64,000 bases of DNA from Trachythela sp. YZ-2020 (Eukaryota; Cnidaria; Anthozoa; Malacalcyonacea; Clavulariidae). The notes beneath the pieces were generated by a model. That model saw only the letters and a list, made by a program, of their open reading frames with translations. It was not told the DNA's origin and ran no database searches. This document shows, piece by piece, positions 1-9,102 of the stretch. The first letter of the stretch is position 1. Every line of letters starts with the position of its first letter. The DNA lies in assembly GCA_016169945.1 (NCBI GenBank), contig JADLSH010000358.1, forward strand, positions 2,513,001 to 2,577,000, in the 5' to 3' direction. Both the position numbers and the translations under genes were made by a program.

Positions 1-660
1 CGTTGATTATGAACGGATGAACCAGCTATAACACTGTTCCCCCCCCGGTGGTGTATCATGTCTTGCCAAACTTGAACATTTTCACCACCATGGTCAGTTC
101 GAACCCGCAACGGTCTCCCATGTTTGTCAATCGCCTTCAAAAACTTTTGCAGTACAGTTTCAGCCTTGTTATTGCCAGATGTTTCTCCATAAGTAATAAG
201 TCTGGTATAACCATCAATTCCAAGATGGGTGACAAATCCCCATTTTACCAACTTGTGGTTGCCATCCAGGTGCCACACATAGTTAGGACAAGGGGTCTCA
301 TATCTTCTGGGATGAAAATTTCTCGAGCTACGTTCTGCTGGGCCTTGCGGATCTACACGGTGGATACTTGCTCTTACTCTGTTTCTTTTTACCCGAATCT
401 TTCTTGCTCTAAGGTGACCCATTATGCCTACTTCACCAGCATTGGGGTGTGCTAGTTTAATTCACGATATAATCCTATCAAGATTGGAATCATCAATGGT
501 ATTAAACCTTTCTGCATGATTAATGCCTGCATCACGTAAAAGCTTGTAAACTGTTGGCCGGCTTACTCCAAAACGTGCAGTCATTTGAGCTACAGTGAAC
601 CCCAAATCAAACATCTCCCTGACTTGTGCTGGTGTGACATCAACTTTTGGCCTGCCTTTA
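1..660 (-). pseudogene. Integrase-like DDE transposase, exon 2 (HTH plus catalytic core; runs off window)
   Basis: Read on the minus strand from 660 down to 1. The exon opens with a basic SKGRPK linker, then a helix-turn-helix (VREMFDLGFTVAQMTARFGV, then SRPTVYK), a spacer ending HRVDPQG, and a retroviral-integrase-type core: HLDGNHKL carries the first Asp and RTDHGGEN the second. The expected downstream Glu lies beyond the window edge. A single in-frame TGA at 462-464 follows IIS; it is followed by uninterrupted conserved sequence, so it is probably a decayed Arg CGA codon. The family is the multi-copy animal 'integrase core domain' proteins, which I relate to IS3EU-type DNA transposons. The enzyme would cut and join transposon ends in the nucleus. 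Because of the stop I call it a pseudogene, but only one lesion is visible. Confidence 0.8.
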
Positions 661-690
661 CTAAAGGATCAAGAAATATAAACACTATAA

Positions 691-1021
691 TGCACCTATC
701 AATGTTAAGCCCGAGGGGGCAAGGGGTGGGGATTTTGACATTTTCCTTAACAAATTGTCAAAGTCCACACCCTGTGGACACCACCATTAGTCAAAAAACA
801 GTAATATTCCCCACCTGGGGAAATTCATGTTGGTCAAGATGCTATATTTCAGTAAAAAAACTTGTGACAACAAGTCAATACTGCCCCAGCCGGTCTGGCC
901 ATTTCAAATATCCACACCCTGGGGTGATCTTGCAACGTCAAAATCCTCACCGTCAGGACAGCAATGTTAGTCAAATCCCCACCCCTTGCCTGCCCCCTTG
1001 GGCTTAACATTGATAGGTGCA
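691..1021. mobile_element. 331-bp MITE with TAA target duplication (PIF/Harbinger-like)
   Basis: The ends are inverted repeats: TGCACCTATCAATGTTAAGC on the left and its reverse complement on the right, with similarity continuing through a G-rich run for about 48 bp. TAA flanks both sides (688-690 and 1022-1024), a duplication typical of PIF/Harbinger elements. It has no credible ORF. It lies inside the inferred intron of the integrase-like transposase, so a splice could tolerate it. Confidence 0.7.
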
Positions 1022-1613
1022 TAACCATTTTAGCTCATTAGACCCTGCTCTGAGTCTAGGGGAAGTAAGGCTTCCCCTAGCCTCCCACTATATAAATACA
1101 CATATGGACAAATTGTAGTTGTTTTCTATTGTTCCTAATATCAGACCATTTCATTTAACATATATAGCCATAGGACTCTCCTATTATGTAGCTAGGAGTT
1201 CCTAGGGGAAGGGTCTAGTACAACTAACGCCAGCAACTCAGCCCGGGTTGTAAAAAAATGGCATTAATTTGCCAACCAGAGGTATGTGTTGAAAAGAAAA
1301 TATCCATAGGGCATATGCAGAATATAAGACATTCTGAGGAAAATGCAAAATTCCAATGTTTGAACCCACCCAAAGGAGAACAAAAATCCTCAATATAAGG
1401 GGGTATATTATTATTAGATGAATGGCCCATTGTATATAAACAAACTTGCATTTTCTTATTTTCATATTCAAAATATACTACACCAAATTATATGTGCACA
1501 TTGTGTTTATTTCACATTGTTTATAACTGTTTCGCATATAGCATTCAATTGCAGAATAATCAAAATTAGCATCTATATCACCATAATTGTGTAAATTCTA
1601 AAGTCTATTTTAC

Positions 1614-1708
1614 CTTCTCCTTGATTCGTCATTGATATTCTCATGAATCTCGTTTGTATCACTCTCATCGTAATCATGTACAATATCATCTTGGTCTTGA
1701 TTCGCCAT
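1614..1708 (-). pseudogene. Integrase-like transposase, exon 1 (acidic leader with start codon)
   Basis: The ATG is at 1706-1708 on the minus strand. It encodes 31 codons of an acidic leader (MANQDQDDIVHDYDESD followed by more Asp, Glu and Asn) ending in ESRR, then AG before a GTAAAA splice donor at 1613-1612. The acceptor at 662-661 follows a pyrimidine-rich TTTCTTGATCCTTTAG. Joining 1614 to 660 completes an AGT codon and gives ESRR-SKGRPK in frame. The phase match and the sensible basic linker are why I accept this exon and this start. The inferred intron is 661-1613. Confidence 0.65.
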
Positions 1709-1918
1709 GGACAAACAAGGATGAGGGATAGTGTTTACTAATTTCAACAAAATGTGTTCTGTTCGTCAGATTTGCCGCCAAAATAGCAAACTACGATTGA
1801 AAGTGTGTCTTAGTCACCCCCCGGAACATAGAGAGTGGTACGGAGACCTCTTCCGGTTTGGTCAGCTCTCTTTATTTTACAATTGGCGCGCGCCATATTT
1901 ATTTTACATTTGGCTCGG
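1709..1918. other. Flank upstream of integrase-like gene, no gene seen
   Basis: AT-rich stretch just 5' of the transposase ATG on the minus strand, so any promoter of that gene should be here. I see no firm core promoter. It holds GGCGCGCGCC at about 1884 and an ATTTTACATTTGGC near 1901 that recurs at about 2268, on the far side of the palindrome array. Confidence 0.3.
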
Positions 1919-2215
1919 TAAATAATCCATGGATTATTTATAAACAATCCATAGATGGTTTATAAACAATCCACGGATTGTTTAATAAGACCTTAAACAA
2001 TCTAGGATTATTTATATATAATCTAGGATTGTTTATAAACAATCTATGGATTATTTATAAACCATCTATGGATTATTTAATGTTGCAGTAAACAATCCTA
2101 GATTGTTTATAAATAATCTATGGATTATTTAATGTCGTAGTAAACAATCCCTGAATTGTTTGTAAATAATCCGTAGATTATTTACAAATAATACAGGGAT
2201 TGTTTGCAAATAATT
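1919..2215. repeat. Array of about 22-bp near-palindromes
   Basis: Roughly a dozen diverged copies of a self-complementary unit whose half-site is close to TAAACAATCCA (whole unit resembling TAAACAATCC-N-GGATTGTTTA). Units alternate AATCCATGGATT, AATCTAGGATT and AATCCGTAGATT centres and are separated by short spacers such as TAATGTTGCAG. Each unit could fold as a hairpin or present paired sites for a dimeric protein. Copies of TTTTACATTTGGC flank the array. Confidence 0.75.
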
Positions 2216-2270
2216 TATTATATAACTAAATAATGCAAAACTTGACATATTTTTGCATAAAACATTTTTT

Positions 2271-2666
2271 TTACATTTGGCGCCCCATAGGTGTAAGGCG
2301 TCGAGTGACTTCAGCTGTTACGGTCGACACGATTTGCTCGATTATCTCAGGCGAAATGGCTGAAGATGTTGCTAACGTCGATGATGTGGCGATGCGGACT
2401 GGAGCAACTTCGGGCAAAGTGGAAACCGAATCAGCACTAGTACTGCTGGTGGCGAGGGCTGGTGCATTGACAGTAGCCGACGAACGACTCCTCCGAGGGC
2501 GCCTAGAGGGCGGTTGATTGGGCACAGAAGTTGTGGCTGCGCGTTTCGAACGTGTGTTGTGGTTTGACGGCATGATTAGCTGAAAGAAATTAGCTTTTGT
2601 CGAATATATATGTGTACGAGAATCAATAGATTGTAACATTAAATTGGCTGGGTCAAGCCTGGCCAC
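2271..2666 (-). pseudogene. Ser/Ala/Arg-rich retroelement ORF N-terminus
   Basis: Minus-strand ORF whose useful part starts at an internal MPSNHNTRSKRAATT. It has a basic, Pro/Arg-rich segment (PPSRRPRRSRSS), a Ser/Thr/Ala-rich linker, and a short helix-like IIEQIVSTVTAEVTRRL. It then ends abruptly in RQM at the edge of the palindrome-array region. I do not recognise a catalytic domain. The composition and the position next to an SGNH segment resemble the leader ORFs of cnidarian DIRS/LINE-type retroelements. The abrupt end suggests that sequence at about 2281 interrupts it. Confidence 0.45.
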
Positions 2667-2739
2667 ACGAAGGTGACCGCATCACTGAGCCCAAAGTTGT
2701 ACTTAAAAAATAGATATGAAAAAATGGTCATAAATAATA

Positions 2740-2870
2740 ACATTCAGTGAGAGCGAGGCCTCAAATAAAATCACAGCGAAGTGTGATTGATAATAACATA
2801 ATAACATAAAGGGCGAAACCTCAATGCTTTATAAATGTAAAATATTAAAGTTGAGGGCGAAGCCTCAAAT
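2740..2870. repeat. GGCGAAGCCTCAA-type short direct repeats
   Basis: The motif GAGNGCGARGCCTCAAAT occurs at about 2749, 2811 (as GGGCGAAACCTC) and 2853, in otherwise AT-rich sequence between the two minus-strand retroelement ORFs. Confidence 0.5.
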
Positions 2871-3347
2871 TATTTACCATGATTATAAGGGAGATTACCC
2901 CTCTGGTCAAATAGACCTTGAAAGTAATTATATTGTATGGCTTTGAGTATGGCACCCCGGTAGCTACGGTACAAACGATATTGAGCTCTGCGTGTAAATG
3001 AACGCCATCGGGTAAAAACGGTGAAATAGATGGGCGAGTGAAACCTCTATGGCTCCAACAAAAAACGTTATGCATTCCTTCAAATACCACTTTTAGGTAT
3101 TGATTCAGAATATTAACTTGCGTGTTAAACTCCGGGGAGGCGGCTCGATCAGACACCAAGCTAACACCGATAACTTGGACAGAAGTTACCCCAAGCAATA
3201 GATGAACCAAGTCGTCTATTCTAGAACCCACAGTTTCGGGTTTCATCGAAAACAAATCATTAGTGCCAACCTCTAAAATTACTATGTTTGGCTGGTACCT
3301 CTGAACGTACCCCAAATCGTACTTGATGAGTTTGTCCACCGTCCGCC
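2845..3347 (-). pseudogene. SGNH/GDSL-hydrolase-like retroelement domain, C-terminal part
   Basis: The minus strand encodes GGRTVDKLIKYDL, then VILEVGTNDL (the SGNH block III Asn), a helical middle segment (RIDDLVHLLL), WSHRGF, and LPDGVHLH (the Asp-x-x-His dyad of block V). These motifs place it in the SGNH hydrolase fold, an esterase-like domain found in some retroelement ORFs of cnidarians. The N-terminal block with the nucleophile region (CHSF) lies at 3525-3655, separated by a repetitive insert, so the domain is split. The reading frame continues past the normal end into unrelated residues. Confidence 0.7.
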
Positions 3348-3524
3348 CCCCAATGTAATTAATTGTAAATAATTAACCTAGGGGTCTTAATCAAAAGCCT
3401 TTCGTGGTTTCTAGTAGACCTCTAGCCCTCGAATTCTGTAACCTTCATTTTATTTTAAACTATGTATGTATGTATGTATGGGCAAAACTTTAATAAATAA
3501 ATAAATAAATAAATAATACCATGT
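3348..3524 (+). mobile_element. Short insert ending in (AATA)n tail, SINE/LINE-tail like
   Basis: About 175 bp separate two halves of one SGNH domain (KLHG before, GGRTVDK after, in minus-strand reading). Read on the plus strand it contains (ATGT)n near 3465 and ends in a run of AATA repeats at 3490-3516, like the microsatellite tail of a SINE or CR1/Jockey-type LINE. Target duplications are not clear. Confidence 0.5.
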
Positions 3525-3655
3525 AGTTTAATGGAGACATCGGGTAAATTAAATTTTAAGGCAGCCCGACTATCGAATTTAGTCGTCAAATCCCGGTGCA
3601 AGCGCCTGACAAAAGAATGACAAAAACCAAGAACTTTGGGGTGGGGCAAAGCCAA
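3525..3655 (-). pseudogene. SGNH-hydrolase-like retroelement domain, N-terminal part
   Basis: The minus strand reads MALPHPKVLGFCHSFVRR followed by a basic stretch and FNLPDVSIKLHG. FCHSF is the expected position of the SGNH block I nucleophile Ser in this family. It runs into the inserted repeat at 3524 and resumes at 3347, in the same order as the conserved domain. Confidence 0.6.
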
Positions 3656-3905
3656 AACACAAATATTATTACTTTAAGTTACTTTAAATGAAAATATACT
3701 AACCTAAAAAGTATCCCAGAAAGAAGTTGAAGAAAAAAAGTGCTTCGCTTTGATACAAGTCGTGTGGACTTATGAAAATACTTGCGCTATCTTCGTTTAA
3801 ATGCCAAGAATCCGACCTTGATCTTGGCACTGTTACGTAGTTTTAGGCACTGACGTTTCGTGCCTCTTCAACCGGCGCGCCACGGATTAAGATAAGACTA
3901 TTATT

Positions 3906-4235
3906 TTAACCTATCTTGTTAATCCAGGCGTGACATAAAAATCCATATTCCCTGCGAAATATTTTTATTTTTGGAAGCAGCGACCTGGCATTGATACAAC
4001 CGAAACTAGGTAAATGTGGCGTCGGTACCGACCGTCCTGACATCGTATCGACCGTCATGACAAGGCCTGTGTCGACCGTAAGCAGAGCGTGGAGTAGGTG
4101 GGTAACAATCCGGGTGTCTGTTTCCTCATGGTTGCAGTCTGGTATCGGTTGACATGCTGTTCCCCCTGTTAACACTTCTTGCAAGAAATATTTTGAGAAG
4201 TACTTAAAAGTAGGATATCTATTTTTTATGAGCAA
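3906..4235 (-). pseudogene. Chimeric fragment: HEExDTR family piece joined to LINE endonuclease start
   Basis: One open frame on the minus strand joins two unrelated signatures. First comes CQPIPDCNHEETDTRIVTH, matching the CxHEEADTR segment of the multi-copy family whose earlier blocks lie at 5.1-8.3 kb. After a small duplicated TVDT stretch comes INARSLLPKI, the first motif of an APE-type LINE endonuclease. Neither part is complete. I read it as a junction between a decayed gene copy and a LINE relic, not as a functional fusion. Confidence 0.55.
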
Positions 4236-4539
4236 TTGCTACCTGATGTTATGTAGATACTCTTCTCGGATGGAAACGTGAAGCTGGCTGTTATGAACTC
4301 AAATACACCTCGTACGTTTCACAAATTGTATTTAATAAAAATGTTCTGTCGACTACATGCAGTTTAATATTTTTACACGAGTTTATATAGCATATTATTC
4401 TTTTTGGGTTTTCTACTTGATTAACATGACAAAGTAATTTAATGCAAATTCGCTTAATGAGTTTTTAGTAATTAAGTTCTACCTAGTATTATAATAAATA
4501 TGTATAAGTCAATAATGTTCTTACAACATCTCATTTTCC
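4236..4539. other. AT-rich spacer, nothing recognised
   Basis: No ORF with family signature and no inverted repeat that I can support. Confidence 0.3.
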
Positions 4540-4812
4540 TCAACTTTGGAATTCGAATCGATCAGGCGGATAAACGTCACGACCTCGGCGCGTCACGTAA
4601 ATCGGTTGTCTGCGGTCGTTAGTACTGCTACTGTGTGGATTCATCGGCTGATCTGCTTCGCCACGATCGATCTGACCCAACATGACGTCTCGCGTATTCT
4701 GATGAATTCTCGTTCCGTTGAGTATGTTCTCTTCAGACGTTTCTTCTCTTCGTTCTCGTCTCTCGAACCACAATTTATCTCGTACAATCTTGAAATGTGA
4801 CTTATCTCGCAT
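4540..4812 (-). pseudogene. Possible LTR-retroelement polyprotein C-terminal tail
   Basis: The minus-strand ORF ends RQPIYVTRRGRDVYPPDRF, which resembles the TRxGRxxxPPxRF tail common at the end of Ty3-type pol polyproteins. The preceding residues are charged (ERRERREETSEENI). No integrase or RT motif is attached, so this is at most a short 3' remnant. It could be an unrelated charged ORF. Confidence 0.35.
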
Positions 4813-4857
4813 GGAAACGTTCCCATCGGGCTGTCACGCCGTGTCCACGTATCTTGG

Positions 4858-5084
4858 TTACTCTACCAGGAATCGGGCTAAGTGGATCTGTTCGCTTGTT
4901 CTTTCTGATAACAATGAGTGTTTATGAATACCATCTTCAATAACGTACAGATCGGTGAGTGTTTCTACGTTCTTATTTGACATCATTGCATCTTTAATTG
5001 TAGCTATGACTTCGAGTTCTTCACCGTTCAGGGCATGATCTTCTGCTTTGGCTTCTTTACTTGCTTCATAATGTCTGGACTTAC
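4858..5084 (-). pseudogene. Unrecognised ORF fragment without a start codon
   Basis: An open frame on the minus strand reads HYEASKEAKAEDHALNG, then about 55 further sensible codons (including TLTDLYVIEDGIHKHSLL) to a TAA at 4858-4860. Composition is protein-like (amphipathic, Glu/Lys-rich). I do not recognise it. It sits between two blocks of the HEExDTR family, so it may be a diverged or inserted part of that gene. Confidence 0.3.
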
Positions 5085-5103
5085 TTCATGAATTTTCTTG
5101 AAA

Positions 5104-5670
5104 TCAGAGTAAGGAACTGAAACTGTTCAGTCTTGTTGATGAGTCTCGAAGGAACTGCATCCAGATGGCAGGTAACTTTGATTGCCCTGTAACCTTCCGC
5201 CTTGTGCCGGACCCTCTTTTCTCTCTCATGGAATCCTTCAAACTACCGGAAACATATGTATCCCACACGACATCCACTCTCTCTGAATGACGCAGCTGGC
5301 TTATCAAGTTCGGAATAAACACCGTGTCTGCGTAATAATCAAATGTAACAGCACCCGTGGTGGGAAGACAATGTTCGATGACAGCTCCATCAAGGATTCG
5401 ACATTCAAAGTGACGGGGCGGATCAAGCTGCTCATCTGACAATGGGAGACATCCAAGCAGATCCGACTTAGCTGTTGGAAGGCGTAGCTCACCAAACGGA
5501 GAAAGGGATGGGGGAAATGACTGTACTTCATGGGAAAAGAACTCTTCCAGGTGACTTTCTCTATTCTGCATTGCGATGTATAGTTTCGCGAAGAGAGCCA
5601 CATTATTCTGCAGTGCCGATGTCTTCTTTCCTTGTTTCGAGGTGAACCTTGCACGGGGTTTCTTGAACAC
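5104..5670 (-). pseudogene. HEExDTR-family protein, central block
   Basis: 188 codons on the minus strand. Recognisable stretches are FFSHEVQSFPPSLSPFGELR, KSDLLGCL, ILDGAVIEHCLPTTGAVTF, DYYADTVFIPNLISQL, VDVVWDTYVSGSLK and KRGSGTRRKV. This is the core of a large uncharacterised protein present in many copies in corals, other invertebrates and some fish. The conserved Asp residues (ILDG, VVWD) would suit a PIN-like nuclease fold, but that is my inference. The preceding block (5673-6030) lies immediately upstream in a different frame. As this copy is broken in several places, I treat it as a pseudogene of a dispersed, probably mobile gene. Confidence 0.65.
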
Positions 5671-5672
5671 TG

Positions 5673-6030
5673 CTAAGTTATTTTCTTGATGGGATCATGG
5701 ATTGACTTTGTGCGCTTGTTGATTACCGCCTTTTGGTACTCTGTGTACTGCCTTTTCCCGATGTTCTCTACTGATTGGACAGCTTCAGCGACTTCAGTAT
5801 CGAAGCAATCTCTGCAGTCTAGCTTGACCAAATCAGGGAAGTCGTCAAGGAAGGGGTTGCCCATACTACGTATGACATCTGCGAGGCTATTGACTTGACG
5901 ATGGAAGGCTCGTTGGGACGCTTGACCTGCCTCGTGGTTTTCGTAGCTCGTCTCGGTATCAGTAAGATAGGCCTGATTAAACTGAGAAACAAGTCTGGCT
6001 GTCTCTGGACCAGAGAGCATCCACCTCCTG
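5673..6030 (-). pseudogene. HEExDTR-family protein, RRWMLSGPE block
   Basis: The minus strand begins RRWMLSGPETARLVSQF and continues HRQVNSLADVIRSMGNPF, LVKLDCRDCFDTEVAEAV and ENIGKRQYTEYQKAVI. In the family this block follows the GGAVGLT segment and precedes the central block. A TTATTATTTGACTGCAG just upstream (about 6030-6046) looks like a splice acceptor, but its phase does not fit a simple join to the candidate donor near 6226, so the exon edge is unresolved. The open frame extends upstream to 6119 into non-homologous residues. Confidence 0.6.
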
Positions 6031-6156
6031 CAGTCAAATAATAAACGTTTGCTGTAAAAGACTAATAACAGAGAAATTATTTGCTCAAACGTGTGACTTG
6101 ATATACCGTATATTCTCAAACAATAGCCACCCTTTCAGTTTCAATAAACGCCCGTC

Positions 6157-6320
6157 TCAAATAATCAACCCCTTTGGGTAAAATATTTGAGCTAATTGCC
6201 TTATTAACACGAGTCTGTGAGACGTACCTGAATGCAGCTGGGTTTTCGTTAGTCCAACAGCTCCTCCTGATGACTTCACGTTCTTATTTCTCTGCTGGTG
6301 GGCCTGGTCTATAGGGATTG
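6157..6320 (-). pseudogene. HEExDTR-family protein, WVVSKTNNKFSAIPIDQA block
   Basis: The minus strand encodes ELWVVSKTNNKFSAIPIDQA, then HQQRNKNVKSSGGAVGLT, the conserved IDQAHEQ-NN-KxxGGAVGLT segment of the family. CAG-GTACGT at about 6226 looks like a splice donor. Beyond it the frame reads into non-conserved sequence. Confidence 0.55.
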
Positions 6321-6700
6321 CTGAGAACTTGTTGTTGGTTTTCGACACGACCCAGAGCTCGGCTTCCGGAATGTCGGGCTGCTACTGCTTATCTTAGACT
6401 CTCACTCTGCCTCGGATGGTGGTTGGCCGGCCGCACCACCCACAGATCGAGCATAGACTTCCTGCTTCAATTTCTGGAGTGCCAGGAGAGTTACCTGGTG
6501 GGCATGCCTGTACAGGATAAAAATGTCATTCTTATTAGTCAATGAAAGACATTTTACTTTTCGATGAACATTACAGCGAAATGCAATCGGTGCAAGGCTA
6601 TAATTATTACCTTGTTCTTGTAAGATGACTAGCCGGATGACGCTACCTCGGACCAGGGAGTTGTCCAGCCTGAACGTTCAAGTAAGTCGCGAAGTGTGTT

Positions 6701-6970
6701 TCATAACGCCATCTCCAAATGTAACCCCCCAAACATTACAAGGTACTTGTTCTTCCCGTGGGTTTCTGGCCACTTCCACAGCACCATCTTTGCTAATGCA
6801 AACAAAGGCTGATCAGGAGCAATCACGGGTATCTGGGAAGGGTTCAGGAAAGTAATGGCTTGCCTCAACACATCCATTCCATGCTTGATCATGGCAGGCG
6901 TTGCAGCCTTCTCGTAGAAGAGGGATAGTAGGGCAGATACAACAGGGGAATCTTTTGCAAGTGGTTGCAT
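6701..6970 (-). pseudogene. HEExDTR-family protein, QPLAKDSPVVSALL block
   Basis: The minus strand reads QPLAKDSPVVSALLSLFYEK, TPAMIKHGMDVL, FLNPSQIPVIAPDQPLFALA and WKWPETHGKNKYLVMFGGLH. This is the best preserved part of the copy and is diagnostic for the family. It sits between the FHGTGI block (upstream) and the IDQA block (downstream), in the expected order, with sequence between them that may be introns. Confidence 0.7.
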
Positions 6971-7106
6971 TCCTGCGTGATATGCCGACCAAACCGTTTT
7001 ATCCTTCGAGGTCAGGATGTCTTTGTTCGACAGCTCCAGGGAATGATCGATCCATTGCCTTTCCTTTTCCGTATCCTCCTGCAGTGCGCTGTTGGCTGGG
7101 CGCAGG

Positions 7107-7440
7107 TCACGTTTTGGTACTGCAAGTTGAAGTAGTTTTCAGCTCAGTTTGGGGGACAACGGCATAGCTGTTCGGGAGGGAATTCGTAGCATCACCAGAC
7201 GGAGGAACGGTGATCGGTGGCCGATCTTGATCAGGATTATTCTCTGTGGCGGACTGGAGGATGCTGATACCCGTACCGTGGAACGACGATGTTGCGGTTG
7301 TCGAGCTCGGGTTATGGTCAATATTTTGCAGTGCACCAACGGAGAATAATCCCTTCTTCAGATGCGCAGGAGCAACACAACCATCTTCTTGAACACAACC
7401 AGCCACTCTGTCATAATTTCCATAACTCTGTCATAAAACA
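7107..7440 (-). pseudogene. HEExDTR-family protein, IDHNPSSTTATSSFHGTGI block
   Basis: The minus strand carries LGLSVFYDRVMEIM (about 7440-7400), then after a frameshift APAHLKKGLFSVGALQNIDH, NPSSTTATSSFHGTGISILQ and ENNPDQDRPPI. Order and spacing agree with the family. A TAA stop lies just upstream (TKLY-stop-LGLSV). Confidence 0.65.
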
Positions 7441-7830
7441 CAGACAGACCCAGTTAGTACAGCTTAGTTACTAGTGTTTTACATCTTGTGAATATTGAAG
7501 CCAATGTAAATTGGTAGTGGTGGCTAGTGGTATGCCGCAGAGAATTCGAAGCTCTTTTTTTGGAGTTGTATTGGACAGTTTGGCAGATAGTAAAGCATGG
7601 CTGCGACTCCTTGTGTTCTTGAGCTTTGAGATTACTGCCATTAAGTATCATTGAAACGAGAGTGTTAAGGCTCGGTGGCACCGAGTTTGCTTGACATTCA
7701 AAAGGAAATGCGCCCGAAATCCTTTGTGGGAAAAAATGTCTCGACGGACTATCTTTGTGGCTTGTGCAAGAACATTTGTATCGTCAGAAAAGTCTCTCTC
7801 CTTTAGAGCATCTCTGAGAATTATTTTCAT
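7441..7830 (-). pseudogene. HEExDTR-family protein, VSMILNGSNLK block
   Basis: The minus strand reads TKIVRRDIFSHKGF, then TRCHRALTLSFQ, a frame change, and PPSLNTLVSMILNGSNLK, ESQPCFTICQTVQYNSKKRA and a degenerate IFTRCKTLVTKLY. The segment matches the part of the family upstream of the IDHNP block, with at least one frameshift near 7650. Confidence 0.6.
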
Positions 7831-8020
7831 ACCATCTTTGAATATTATAACAGTGTTCCGTCGTTTTGCTCTTGTGCTTCTGGAAACTGTTCTAATATTT
7901 TGTTTTTCAGTCTAAACCGATTTATTGATTTTTCGATTCCCAAGTCCTTTTGACGTGACTCATAAAGTTCATAGAGTTCGGATAGTATAAAAATATGCGT
8001 ATCATTCTCTACCGCATCGG

Positions 8021-8290
8021 TTATAAATTCTGCGAGTTCAACAAATGCTCTAGATTCATTGATTCTCTCATCTTCATCCTCTTCCCACAGATTTCTTTCG
8101 CAGATTTCGTTTTCCTCTCTTCTGACCTCTGCCTATTCCTCAGATTCGTGAGACATCGCATGTGGTATTTGGCCTCTATCGCAATTAGATTTCCGCCTGA
8201 TATCCTTGACAGTAGACCAAAGTCCTGCAAGTTGCTTGCGATTCGTCGTAAATTCCTGTCGGCTCAAGTGTGCAGAAACTATGCAATTAT
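8021..8290 (-). pseudogene. HEExDTR-family protein, N-terminal block
   Basis: The minus strand reads LRRIASNLQDFGLLSRISGG, NLIAIEAKYHMRCLTNLRNR and QRSEER, matching the family's N-terminal LxGGDLIAxEAKYHxxCL segment. It is the most upstream block I can identify, so the copy spans about 4.1-8.3 kb on the minus strand. No start codon can be assigned with confidence. Confidence 0.6.
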
Positions 8291-8559
8291 TCAATCTCGT
8301 TGGCGTCGGAATCGCGAGTGCGTTTTAATGAACGCAGAGACTTCTCTACAGAGCTTTGGCCAGCTACTCCAGCTTATCGGGTTCTCCTGGGCTTTTCTGA
8401 GCTTCGATGTGCTAAACTTCAGGTGGCACGATTTATATCAACTAGCGTTTTTTTTGTTGTGGGAGTATCCACGTCCGTGTTTTCGAGGTCGAACTTTAAT
8501 TCCACAGGCCAACCTTCTTAAATTCTTCTGCGTTGCTTAGAAATGTTCTATAGACACCT

Positions 8560-9102
8560 CAAAGGCTCTTTTGCCGACTCTTAGCAAATCAGGCAGTGCT
8601 CCCAATTAATATCCATTACAACAATAGATAAGTTCAGAAAACACGAACTGAAAGTGAAAAACGAGTAATCATATTTTCGTTATTTCTTTGAAAAATACCC
8701 GAAAATGAACTTTTGTAACAACTAATTTATGACTAGATTTATCTTGTTCATATTCTGAAATTTTAAATAAATCAAAATTGACTGGATTTTGAACAAAAAT
8801 ACACAATATTCGTGGGTACTTACAGCTTTTGGAATGACAAATGAAGACCGCCATCTTGGATGACCGTGCGGAGACTGGATACGAGTCTGAAACACATCTT
8901 TTTGAAATATATGCTTTATTCCAAACTTTTTAAGTTTTTTTGTGATGAATTACAATAGTAACATACAATTCTATCTAATCGGATACTTTTGTATTGAATA
9001 TATTCTAATCATGAACAATTTTTAACGGTTTAAAATATTTACCACAGGAACACGTCAAAGAACGTTTCTTAAAGATTTTCATTGTCTATTTAAACGTGAC
9101 CC
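8560..9102. other. AT-rich intergenic stretch
   Basis: No coding signature, clear repeat or RNA gene seen. It ends at the left flank (CTAA at 9103-9106) of the TTAA transposon. Confidence 0.3.

Noticed and set aside
585..1007. Plus-strand ORF of 140 codons
   Set aside because: It covers the MITE at 691-1021 and the antisense of the transposase exon; no protein-like conservation.
1884..2290. TTTGGCGCC near 2275 as an LTR primer-binding site
   Set aside because: It resembles a tRNA-Lys PBS, but no LTR pair or gag/pol lies beside it and the bases also encode the end of a minus-strand ORF (MGRQM).
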